Assembly: GCF_003248355.1 (NCBI RefSeq)
Contig: NZ_QKWY01000002.1
Coordinates: 1,178,001-1,242,000, forward strand
Reading direction: 5' to 3'
DNA: 64,000 bases
Origin: Streptomyces sp. AC1-42W
GTDB lineage: Bacteria; Actinomycetota; Actinomycetes; Streptomycetales; Streptomycetaceae
The notes beneath the pieces are model-generated. The model saw only the letters and a program-made list of their open reading frames with translations. It did not search any database and was not told the origin of the DNA. The translations under genes were made by a program, and so were the position numbers. Shown here in pieces: positions 25,722-33,381 of the stretch. Numbering within the stretch: position 1 is the stretch's first letter; each line of letters starts with the position of its first letter.

Positions 25722-27067
25722 CCGCGCCACAGGACTTCCGCCTGACGAGCGGATCCGGCGAAGCGGCCCCGCTATGGGAGCGGTGCGGACATGCCCCGCT
25801 CGAAGTACTGGTCGAGGTCCCGATGCCTTCGGCCACGGTCCGTCTCGCCGCGCCAGGACGGCCGAGCTGGATCGGCCGGGGCGAAACCTGGAGGCACGCG
25901 CCGGCCCGGCACGCGTTGGCCGCCCTTGCCGACACGAACCAGGCTGCAGGGCCTGTCCGTTTGCTTCTGGCCGAGCGTGGTCATCGACGCGTCCTGGCGA
26001 TCCTGGGCGAGGCCGACGTCTCACATCCCTGGGTGGTGACCGGCTGGCTCGGCTGGCCCGACACCAAGCCCATCGGCAGCCAAGGGCTTCGGATCCGAGA
26101 AGCGCTCGCGGCCCGCAGCAACGACTACTGGACGCTGGACCTGGCCGCCCGTGCCGTCGGATTCGGCCCCATGGACGTGGCTCATGCCCTGCCGTTGCCT
26201 TGGTGGGCGGGCATCAGCGTGGTGATCCCGGCCCGTGGAGTCCACGAAGTCCTGCCAGGCGTCCTGCACGCGCTCGCCGACGCCGCTGCCCGCCTCCCGG
26301 CCGGCACCCCGTGGGAGGCGATCGTTGTCGACGACGCCAGCGACCCGCTGCTCAGCCTTCCGTCCGGGCTGCCCCGCCAGATCCGTCTGGTCCGCTCCGA
26401 CACTCAGCTCCACTGTGGCGGCGCCCGCAACCACGGCCTGGCCCGCAGCCGCCACGGCCTGATCCTCTTCTGCGACGCGGATACCCACCTCGCACCCGAC
26501 TACCTGACCGAGCACGTCGCCCGCCACCTACTCGCCCCGAACCTGATCACCGTCTCACTGCGCGACCACGTCCCCGCCCACCTGCCCGTCCCGGCTCGGG
26601 CACCGGACGGCAGCCGCGACTCCCGCGTCTCCGCGCACTACAAGCCGGGGCGCCTCGGCCTCGCCCCCGTGCCTGAGCCGGTCACCGTCCACCCGATCCG
26701 GCAGACGCGCGGCTTCCGGGACCTCGGCAATGGCCGACGCCTCGGCCCGGTGGACCTGCCCTTCATGGTCAAGGGCAACAACCTGGCCCTGCCCGCCGCG
26801 ACGGCACGCTCCATCGGCTTCCCGCCCGACTTCGCCGGCTGGGGACCAGAGGATGTGTGTTTCGCCGCCAAGGCCATCGCCCGAGGCTCGTACGTCGTGC
26901 CGGTGCTGTCCACCGGGGTGTTCCACCGCGAGCACCCGCCTCGCTCGGGTAGCGCCGCCCGCCGGGACGCCGAACTCGCCGCCAACCTCCACCGCTACGC
27001 CCACCACCTGGACGGACGCGCCGCGCTGCCCTGGCAGGCGCCGAATCCGGTCGAGGCGAGCCGATGA
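25718..27067 (+). CDS. Family-2 glycosyltransferase with an extra N-terminal domain
   Basis: A 449-residue protein. Residues 1-165 are an unrecognised domain (ALAALADTNQAAGPVRLLLA and on). Residues 167-430 are a GT-A fold: SVVIPARG, Asp205-Asp206, the metal-binding Asp253-Ala-Asp255, and the late GWGPED at 374-379 typical of GT2/GT27-like enzymes. It should transfer a sugar from an NDP-sugar; donor and acceptor are unknown. GTG overlaps the previous stop and its stop overlaps the next ATG (27064-27067). Confidence 0.85.
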   Translation: MTAPQDFRLTSGSGEAAPLWERCGHAPLEVLVEVPMPSATVRLAAPGRPSWIGRGETWRHAPARHALAALADTNQAAGPVRLLLAERGHRRVLAILGEADVSHPWVVTGWLGWPDTKPIGSQGLRIREALAARSNDYWTLDLAARAVGFGPMDVAHALPLPWWAGISVVIPARGVHEVLPGVLHALADAAARLPAGTPWEAIVVDDASDPLLSLPSGLPRQIRLVRSDTQLHCGGARNHGLARSRHGLILFCDADTHLAPDYLTEHVARHLLAPNLITVSLRDHVPAHLPVPARAPDGSRDSRVSAHYKPGRLGLAPVPEPVTVHPIRQTRGFRDLGNGRRLGPVDLPFMVKGNNLALPAATARSIGFPPDFAGWGPEDVCFAAKAIARGSYVVPVLSTGVFHREHPPRSGSAARRDAELAANLHRYAHHLDGRAALPWQAPNPVEASR

Positions 27068-28182
27068 CCTTCGACGTCACGGACGCCTGGCACCCCACCG
27101 TCAACCCGTCTGCGCGTATGCCCGTCCACCACCATCGTCACCCCGTGGTCCTCGGCCACGGCGACGGACTCCTCAACGAGTTCCCGCGCCATCGCGGCGG
27201 CACCACCATCCGCCTCCCGCGCGTCCGGGACGGGCGCCTCCACGTCGTGGAACTGGGCGGCGACAGCGTCTTCGCCCCGTGGTGGCTCCCGGCCTCCGAG
27301 CCCGACGCCGTACGGCACATCACCCATGTGTACGAGGCGGCGCTACGGCACCCGGAGCCGACGAGAGCGGAGCACCGGGTATTCGCCGGCGTACGAGACG
27401 ACTTCGCAGCACGGTGCGCGGAAGGCAGCAACGGCCTCACCATCGGCGAGGCGCTGTGGCAGGCCACCGACGCCCTCCACCGCAGACTCACCCCGTCCCT
27501 GCCTCGCCTGACGCTCACCAGCCTCACCCGCTCCGACGCACGGCACACGCTGGCCCGGGCGCTCGGACACGTGCCCGGCGGGTTGCTCACTGCTCTCGTG
27601 CGCTGGGCCGAGCAGGAGCGGCGGCCGATGTGGCCACTGCTCGCTGTGGCCATCAGCCCCGAGGGCGTGCCGCTGCGCGTTCGTCTCCACGCCTTGGACG
27701 GTCGCTTGGACCTGTCGCCCCTGCCGACGACCAGCGACGCCCGCCCCCCGGGACGACCCGTCCCGCTCGGCGAGGACGAACTGATCAACCTCCTCGACGC
27801 CGGCCGACTGGTTCCCGGCTCCCGCCTGACCGCGCTCGCGGAAGTGTCCCTGCACCTTGTCGGCACCCCCGTGCGCCACTTCGGCAACACATACGGCGCC
27901 TTCGACATCGCGAGCACCCTGCTTGCTGCTCCGGAGGCGGCGGCCATCCCTTGCTGCCCGGACGACGAGGACTCCTGGCACTACGCCGACCTGCCGCACG
28001 GCGACGACCACCGCTACCCGCTCCACCTCGTCGAGCTGGCCGCCTGCACGACCGAGGCCCACGCCGCCGCCGAGGCGCTCATCAGCGCTTCGCTGGCCAA
28101 GGGCGGCCCCATCCCCCTGGAGCTGAAGGGAGGAGACCTGGATGCGACCGTACGCTCTGGAGGGGCTGGACTGCTCCGGTAA
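27064..28182 (+). CDS. Hypothetical protein, no recognised domain
   Basis: A 372-residue soluble protein with no signal peptide or membrane helix. It starts with a His-rich segment (MPVHHHRHPVVLGHG) and contains a central helical part (LGHVPGGLLTALVRWAEQE) and a late Asp/His-rich stretch (CCPDDEDSWHYADLPHGDD). No motif identifies it. It is tightly coupled on both sides: ATGA overlap with the glycosyltransferase and 41-bp overlap with the kinase gene. Its position suggests it works on the same substrate as they do. Confidence 0.75.
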   Translation: MTFDVTDAWHPTVNPSARMPVHHHRHPVVLGHGDGLLNEFPRHRGGTTIRLPRVRDGRLHVVELGGDSVFAPWWLPASEPDAVRHITHVYEAALRHPEPTRAEHRVFAGVRDDFAARCAEGSNGLTIGEALWQATDALHRRLTPSLPRLTLTSLTRSDARHTLARALGHVPGGLLTALVRWAEQERRPMWPLLAVAISPEGVPLRVRLHALDGRLDLSPLPTTSDARPPGRPVPLGEDELINLLDAGRLVPGSRLTALAEVSLHLVGTPVRHFGNTYGAFDIASTLLAAPEAAAIPCCPDDEDSWHYADLPHGDDHRYPLHLVELAACTTEAHAAAEALISASLAKGGPIPLELKGGDLDATVRSGGAGLLR

Positions 28183-28786
28183 GAAGACGATCGCCGCCCT
28201 GGTTCAAGAACACCTGCGCGAGCAGGGGCTGGACACGCGGCTAGTGATCGGCCCCCTCCTCGGAGGCGGACTCGGGCGCCTCGACGCCCGGCTCGCCAAC
28301 ATCACCGCCGCCGTCCCCAGAAACACCCCGACCGATCTCCTTCGCCGCGGGCTGTACGTGGCCGAGCCCGCGCTCGATGGGTTCCTGTTCCGCCCCGGGC
28401 CGGTCCCGGTTCTGAAGGCCAGCACCCACTTTCGTGCCTGGGCCCGCGCCGCGGTCGAGAACGACCGGTGGATGGCCCGCGGCTACCGCTACACCCGCGC
28501 CGCCCACCTCCGGTACGCGGGAGCCACCCTCCTCCATACCGACTTCGGTACTCGCCTGGCCCGGCACCGGGCCGATGTTGCCGCCGGCCGCACCACCAAG
28601 GTCGAGCGCCGTCGGTTCCTCGGACCGGACCCCACGGCCTTTGCCGCCTGGCACGCCACTCTCGACCGCCTCATGTCTGCGCAGGTTCCGCACCTGCTGT
28701 GTCTGGACAGCACCGACGCGGACCCCCACGAACTCGCCGCGAAGATCGCTTCGCACGCGGCCTCGTGTTGGGAGGCCCGCCGGTGA
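28142..28786 (+). CDS. dTMP-kinase-like P-loop protein
   Basis: A 214-residue nucleotide kinase relative. The P-loop EGLDCSGKKT (residues 7-16) matches the thymidylate kinase pattern with Cys and Lys substitutions. The usual DRY/DRF substrate motif is replaced by DRWMARGYRYTRAAHLR-like sequence, so the substrate may differ from dTMP. GGGAGGA (28129-28135) lies just before the ATG. The gene overlaps its upstream neighbour by 41 bp and converges on the NDK-like gene 2 bp away. A housekeeping dTMP kinase is expected elsewhere in the genome. Confidence 0.8.
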   Translation: MRPYALEGLDCSGKKTIAALVQEHLREQGLDTRLVIGPLLGGGLGRLDARLANITAAVPRNTPTDLLRRGLYVAEPALDGFLFRPGPVPVLKASTHFRAWARAAVENDRWMARGYRYTRAAHLRYAGATLLHTDFGTRLARHRADVAAGRTTKVERRRFLGPDPTAFAAWHATLDRLMSAQVPHLLCLDSTDADPHELAAKIASHAASCWEARR

Positions 28787-28788
28787 GG

Positions 28789-29415
28789 TCAGCCGCGCAG
28801 CAGGCCGGCCAGGTAGGCAGCGTCCGGCCCGTCGCACACATGGACCAGGTTCCGCAGCAAGTACTCGCCGGGCTTGCGGTCCAGGAGCATGTGCCGGACG
28901 TACGTCTTCCACCACTGAAGCACGCACGGGTCCTGCCGTCCGGACAGCAGCCACACCTCCACAGGATCGGAGGCCAGGTAGTCCACGAGATCGGCGCGAA
29001 CCCGCTCGAACTCCACCGTGGTGGTGGCCCCGCCGTACACCGCCTCGACTCCGCCCTCACCCAGCACGACTCGCCGCTCGGCCTCCACTTCGAACCCCAG
29101 CAGGCGAACGGCCCGCCGTACGACGCCACGGGTCTGCTCCGGCCCGTCCGCCAGCAACCGCCCTGCCTGCCGGAGCCGTTCGGCAGCGGCATCGGGAGTC
29201 ACCACCGCGCCCCTGAACGCTTCCTCGGTTTGCGCCCGTTCAGCAATCTGGGTGGCGGCCCGCCGCGCGCTCGTACGCCACGGCTCGACCAGGCCCTCCG
29301 GGCCCTCACCAGCGCACTGGGCCGCCAGAGCCGCGTAGAAACCAGCAGCACGGTGACCGCGCACCGTGCTGTGCGGACCGTCGAGTGCGTCAGGCTTGCA
29401 GAACAACACAGGCAT
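28789..29415 (-). CDS. Divergent nucleoside-diphosphate-kinase-like protein
   Basis: A 208-residue protein. It opens VLFCKPDALDG, with the NDK KPDA motif at 7-10. After a helical insertion (about 12-95), GFEVEAERRVVL, DYLASDPVEVWLLSG and NLVHVCDGPD (189-198) follow the order of the NDK fold. His192 with Asn189 and Asp195 has the spacing of the NDK phospho-His motif (NxxHxxD). Start ATG 29415 excludes a 53-residue extension without coding character. Divergent from the NUDIX gene; convergent with the kinase gene. Remote assignment, based on motif order. Confidence 0.6.
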   Translation of the reverse strand: MPVLFCKPDALDGPHSTVRGHRAAGFYAALAAQCAGEGPEGLVEPWRTSARRAATQIAERAQTEEAFRGAVVTPDAAAERLRQAGRLLADGPEQTRGVVRRAVRLLGFEVEAERRVVLGEGGVEAVYGGATTTVEFERVRADLVDYLASDPVEVWLLSGRQDPCVLQWWKTYVRHMLLDRKPGEYLLRNLVHVCDGPDAAYLAGLLRG

Positions 29416-29491
29416 GCCCAGGACTTCACACCGAACTCCACCGCCGGGCAAGCCGTTTCCGAGAACTCGACCCACCACCAGGAGAAACCCC

Positions 29492-29977
29492 GTGGTCTCC
29501 TTCCGCTGGATCACCGCCCCCCTGCCCGAGGACATCCCCGTCCGCCAGGTGTACGGCTTCTGCTTCGACGACACCGGCCGCGTACTGCTCCGCGAGGACG
29601 CCGGCCGCTACGGCCTGCCCGGCGGCAAGCCGGAACGCGGCGAGAACGCCCCGGCCGTCCTCGCCCGCGAGTGCCGCGAGGAAAGCCAGATCACCATCGG
29701 TGAGCCGGTCTACCTCGGCTACCAGGAGGTCACCGAGGACGGGCTGCCGCCGTACGCCCAGCTCCGCCTGGCCGTCCGGATCACCGACTTCCTCCCGCGC
29801 GAGCCCGACCCCGACACAGGCCGCACCTACGGCCGACTGATCGCCCCGCTCAACAAGGCCCCGGCGCTTCTCGACTGGGGCATCGACGGACTCCTCCAGT
29901 CCGCCGCCGCTGTCCAGGCCGCATACCAGCTCGGCCTCGACCCGGCAGCGGTCCGCGAGGATACCTGGCGCAACTGA
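29492..29977 (+). CDS. NUDIX hydrolase
   Basis: A 161-residue protein with a complete Nudix box (GGKPERGE ... RECREESQI, about residues 44-67), so it should cleave a nucleoside diphosphate linked to another moiety. AGGAG (29480-29484) supports GTG 29492; a 203-residue frame from 29366 is rejected for lack of coding character. It is followed 31 bp later by a glycosyltransferase gene, and it reads divergently from the NDK-like gene across 76 bp, which must hold both promoters. Confidence 0.92.
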   Translation: MVSFRWITAPLPEDIPVRQVYGFCFDDTGRVLLREDAGRYGLPGGKPERGENAPAVLARECREESQITIGEPVYLGYQEVTEDGLPPYAQLRLAVRITDFLPREPDPDTGRTYGRLIAPLNKAPALLDWGIDGLLQSAAAVQAAYQLGLDPAAVREDTWRN

Positions 29978-30008
29978 CCCACCCACCCGAGGAACCCAGG
30001 GAGCCCCG

Positions 30009-31061
30009 ATGCGATGGCAGTTCCATTACCCCAAGCGCACAAGCTTCTACCCGCCCGACTACGACAACCCCGGACTCGGCGGCTGCGAAGCCTCCCTGGT
30101 CCTCCTCACCCGTGCCCTCGCCGCGCGAGGCCACGACGTCGAGGTCTTCAACTGCTGCTACCACCCCGGCACTTACGACGGCGTGACCTGGCGCATGACC
30201 TGGGAACTCGACACCATCCCTGCCCCTGACGTAGCCGTCGCGGTCCGCTTCGACGAGGCCCTGTGGCCCGCCGACTCCAAGGCCGCACACCACCTCTTCT
30301 GGATGCTCGACGACCGAGCTCGGGGCCCGGCCGCCTTTGCCGACACCTTCCGCGACCGGGGCGGCCAGGTCGTCCTCGCTTCCCATGCCATGCGGCAGCG
30401 GGTCCAGGCGGCTGCCGTGGACATTCCCACCCACCTGATTCCGCTCCCCGTCGAGACCGAGCGCTACAGCCGTCCCCTCACCGGTCGCGGCCCCATCTGT
30501 CTCTTCGCCAGCATGCCCAACCGCGGCCTCGACGCAGCCCTCGCCCTCTGGCCACGCATCCGCGCCGCCGTCCCCGACGCCGAACTCTGGGTCACCAGCG
30601 GCTGGCAGCTCTGGGGCTTCACCAACTCCGAGTCCGACGACCGCTGGCACCAGATCCTCGGTGGTCGCCCCCTCCCCGACGGCGTCCGCCTACTCGGCAC
30701 CCGCCCCCGCGCCGAACTGATCGAGATCCAGCAACAGGCCGCCGTCACCCTCTACCCCTGCCGATTCCCGGAGATGTTCTGCCTCTCGGCCGCCGAATCC
30801 GCCGCAGCCGGCACCCCCGTCATCACCAGCCCTATCGACGCCCTCACCGAACGCGTCCACCACAACCAGACCGGCATCCTCATCGAAGGCGACATCGACG
30901 AACCCGGCACCCAGTACGCCTTCGCCACCGCTGCCATCGGCCTCCTGACCGACCCCACCCGTCGCGCCGCCATGGCCCGCGCAGGCCGGGCAGACGCCGT
31001 GCGCCTTGCCCCGGACAGTGTCGCGGTGGCCTGGGAGAGCTTGATCACCTCCAGGACGTAG
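30009..31061 (+). CDS. Glycosyltransferase, GT-B fold (GT4-like)
   Basis: A 350-residue protein. The N-terminal half has GLGGCEASLVLLTRALAARG, the usual acceptor-side loop; the C-terminal half has TLYPCRFPEMFCLSAAESAAAGTPVITSP, the E-x7-E nucleotide-sugar motif of GT4, and a late GILIEGD. No signal or membrane segment. It closes the island's plus-strand genes, 31 bp after the NUDIX gene; the two are probably co-transcribed. Confidence 0.9.
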   Translation: MRWQFHYPKRTSFYPPDYDNPGLGGCEASLVLLTRALAARGHDVEVFNCCYHPGTYDGVTWRMTWELDTIPAPDVAVAVRFDEALWPADSKAAHHLFWMLDDRARGPAAFADTFRDRGGQVVLASHAMRQRVQAAAVDIPTHLIPLPVETERYSRPLTGRGPICLFASMPNRGLDAALALWPRIRAAVPDAELWVTSGWQLWGFTNSESDDRWHQILGGRPLPDGVRLLGTRPRAELIEIQQQAAVTLYPCRFPEMFCLSAAESAAAGTPVITSPIDALTERVHHNQTGILIEGDIDEPGTQYAFATAAIGLLTDPTRRAAMARAGRADAVRLAPDSVAVAWESLITSRT

Positions 31062-31213
31062 CAGTCCTTGAGTGGTGATGACCTCTCGCGCAGCATGGCC
31101 ACTCGGTGACATGCGTGCGTCTGCACCGTACGAGCCCTCACCCGAACGACATGCGGTTCGTCTCGATGCCCCCAGTAGAGGTAGAGCGGGGTGGAAAGAA
31201 TGGTGCGCCGAAA

Positions 31214-31843
31214 CTACTGCGCGGCCGGGGTGCGGCGCCGGCCCGCGGCGGCTGCGGCCAGTCGGCCCAGTGCCTCCCGCTTCGCGCAGGGATGCGCCCC
31301 CAGCGCCGCATGGCGGGCCACGATGCGGCGTTCGGTACGCATCAGGCGCCAGCCCCGCCGCAGCAGGAACGGCACCGATTTGCGGCTCTCGCGCAGATCG
31401 CGCAGCAGACGGCGCCGGAACGTCGTCGAGGGGCGCCCGCGCAGGCAGAGCGCGTCGGCCAGCAGCCCTTGCGCCTGGCAGCGGTCGATGATGTCCGCCG
31501 CGAAGATGCCCTCCGCCACGAAGAGCGGGGTGCGCCCGATGTGCAGCGTCTCGTGCCCGGTGCGGGAACTGGTGGAGATGTCGTACACCGGGACATCGGC
31601 GCTGCCGCCGTCGCAGAGTTCCCCGATCGCGGCGACGGCCGCGTCCGCGTCCCAGGAGTCCGGGGAGTCCCAGTCGATGTCCGTACTGCCGGGGACGAGC
31701 GGCAGGGTGGGGTCGCCGGCCTCCTTGTAGAAGTCGTCGAGCCGCAGCACCGGAAGACCGGTACGGGCCGCCAGGGACGACTTGCCGGACCCGGAGGGAC
31801 CGGTCAGCAGGACAACACGGGTCGGAAGCGCTTGGGAACTCAC
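31214..31843 (-). CDS. Uridine-kinase-like P-loop protein
   Basis: A 209-residue P-loop NTPase. Walker A is GPSGSGKSS (about residues 14-22), followed by LRLDDFYKEAGDPTLP and later VAEGIFAADI, the order seen in uridine kinase/phosphoribulokinase relatives. The C-terminal 35 residues are basic and Ala-rich. Start GTG 31843 follows GTTCT without a clear RBS. It belongs with nucleoside-metabolism neighbours such as deoC and pgm, but the substrate is unproved. Confidence 0.85.
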   Translation of the reverse strand: MSSQALPTRVVLLTGPSGSGKSSLAARTGLPVLRLDDFYKEAGDPTLPLVPGSTDIDWDSPDSWDADAAVAAIGELCDGGSADVPVYDISTSSRTGHETLHIGRTPLFVAEGIFAADIIDRCQAQGLLADALCLRGRPSTTFRRRLLRDLRESRKSVPFLLRRGWRLMRTERRIVARHAALGAHPCAKREALGRLAAAAAGRRRTPAAQ

Positions 31844-31983
31844 AGAACACGAGTTTGAGGCATTGACCCGCACAGGGGACCCCCGGAGGTCCTGTTGGTA
31901 TCGCGCATCACATCTCAACTACTCTGTGCGCTCGGACGATTACCCGGTCGATGGTTTCATCGGCCCGATCAGGTGGGAAATCC

Positions 31984-32400
31984 ATGGCACGTCACGCACT
32001 GTCCAAGTCCCGGCGCCGCACCCTGCTGCGGGCGGGGCTGACCGTCACCGCGGTGGGAGCCGCGCTCGGCGCCGGGGGTGCGGCGGCCCAGGCGGCCCCG
32101 CTGCCCGTCGTCCAGGACGCCGGCACCGACGCCGTCCTCGGGGAGGCCACCGGGGCGGTCGGCGGCGCGGTCACCGGGGCCCTGGGGCACGCCGTGGGGA
32201 ACAGCGTCGCGCCCGTGACCCATCTGCGGCTCGACCCGCTGGCCGGCACCGGAACGGACCCGCTGGACAACGCGGTGGGCACCCAGGTCGCCGACTTCAA
32301 GCCGCTGTCCACCGCCCTGGTCACCGACCCGCTCACCAGCGGCGGCGCCATCAAGGACCTGCCCCTGGTCGGCCCGGTCGTGGACGGCCTGCACCACTGA
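31984..32400 (+). CDS. Small secreted protein, second of its type
   Basis: A 138-residue protein with a basic, Arg-rich N-terminus (MARHALSKSRRR), a hydrophobic Ala/Gly core and a probable cleavage after AAQAAP-like sequence. The mature part is small, rich in Val/Gly/Ala, contains no Cys and repeats short motifs such as GAV.GA. It resembles the secreted protein at 16064 in build. GGTGGG precedes the ATG. No function recognised. Confidence 0.75.
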   Translation: MARHALSKSRRRTLLRAGLTVTAVGAALGAGGAAAQAAPLPVVQDAGTDAVLGEATGAVGGAVTGALGHAVGNSVAPVTHLRLDPLAGTGTDPLDNAVGTQVADFKPLSTALVTDPLTSGGAIKDLPLVGPVVDGLHH

Positions 32401-32419
32401 CGGCACCGTGCGGCACGGC

Positions 32420-32463
32420 GTACGGCCCGTTTCCCGGTCACGACGCGGGGAAACGGGCCGTAC
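32420..32463. terminator. Bidirectional hairpin terminator
   Basis: GTACGGCCCGTTTCCC (32420-32435) pairs with GGGAAACGGGCCGTAC (32448-32463), a 16-bp stem with a 12-nt loop. It sits between two convergent genes. Confidence 0.85.
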
Positions 32464-32472
32464 ACGCGTCCG

Positions 32473-33381
32473 TCAGTACGAGGAGCCCGAGGCGCCCAGC
32501 GCGCCCGTGGGGTGCCACACCGTCTTGGTCTCCAGGAAGGCGGTCAGCCGGTGCGTCCCGGGATCGGCCGTCCAGTCGACGCCGTCGCCGTCCCCTTCCA
32601 CAACCTGCGGGCGTGAAACCCGCTTCAGGTTGTCGGCCGCCGCGATCTCCAGCTCCTTCGCCAGGGCCGCGTCCGCGCCCGTGAGGTCGATGCCGTTCAC
32701 GTCCTGGTGGGCGGCGAGCGGCGCGGCGATCTCCGCCGTCCTCCCCGACAGGACGTTGACCACACCGCCCGGCAGGTCCGAGGTGGCCAGCACCTCGCCC
32801 AGCGACAGGGCGGGCAGCGGGGACTTCGCGGAGGCCACCACGACCACCGTGTTACCGGTCGCGATCACCGGAGCCACCACCGAGACCAGCCCCAGGAACG
32901 ACGACTCCTGCGGGGCGAGAACCGTCACCACGCCCGTCGGCTCGGGCGTCGACAGGTTGAAGAACGGGCCCGCGACCGGGTTCGCCCCGCCCACCACCTG
33001 GGCCACCTTGTCCGTCCAGCCCGCGTACCAGACCCAGCGGTCCACCGCCGCGTCCACGACGGCCGCCGCCTTGGACTTCGACAGGCCCTCCGCCTCGGCC
33101 ACCTCCCGGACGAACTGCTCGCGGCGGCCCTCCAGCATCTCCGCGACGCGGTAGAGGACCTGGCCGCGGTTGTACGCGGTCGCCCCCGACCAGCCGCCGA
33201 ACGCCTTGCGGGCGGCCACGACCGCGTCCCGCGCGTCCTTGCGGGACGACTGGGGCGCGTTCGCCAGCCACCTGCCCTTCGAGTCCGTCACCTCGTACAC
33301 CCGGCCGCTCTCGGAACGGGGAAACTTGCCCCCGACGTACAGCTTGTAGGTCTTGAAGACGCTCAGACGGTTATCGGACAT
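32473..33381 (-). CDS. ALDH-superfamily protein without catalytic residues
   Basis: A 302-residue protein that aligns in its first 240 residues with the NAD-binding part of aldehyde dehydrogenases (VAARKAFGGWSG, VIATGNTVVVVAS, LSLGEVLATSDLPGGVVNVLSG). The ELGGK Glu motif and the FxNxGQxC catalytic Cys are absent. It overlaps the full-length ALDH gene by 11 bp. Together the two (479 + 302 residues) match the layout of two-domain ALDH16, in which the second domain is catalytically dead. It may be a stabilising partner rather than a broken gene. Confidence 0.8.
   Translation of the reverse strand: MSDNRLSVFKTYKLYVGGKFPRSESGRVYEVTDSKGRWLANAPQSSRKDARDAVVAARKAFGGWSGATAYNRGQVLYRVAEMLEGRREQFVREVAEAEGLSKSKAAAVVDAAVDRWVWYAGWTDKVAQVVGGANPVAGPFFNLSTPEPTGVVTVLAPQESSFLGLVSVVAPVIATGNTVVVVASAKSPLPALSLGEVLATSDLPGGVVNVLSGRTAEIAAPLAAHQDVNGIDLTGADAALAKELEIAAADNLKRVSRPQVVEGDGDGVDWTADPGTHRLTAFLETKTVWHPTGALGASGSSY

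Noticed and set aside
29366..29491. Longer NUDIX start at 29366
   Set aside because: The extra 42 residues show no coding pattern, and AGGAG precedes GTG 29492.
21793..31061. The island as a prophage or integrative element
   Set aside because: There is no integrase, att repeat, terminase or replication gene; only a transposase fragment at one edge.
32473..33381. The 302-residue ALDH protein as a pseudogene
   Set aside because: The frame is clean, overlaps its partner by 11 bp and fits the dead second domain of ALDH16; it is more likely a functional partner.
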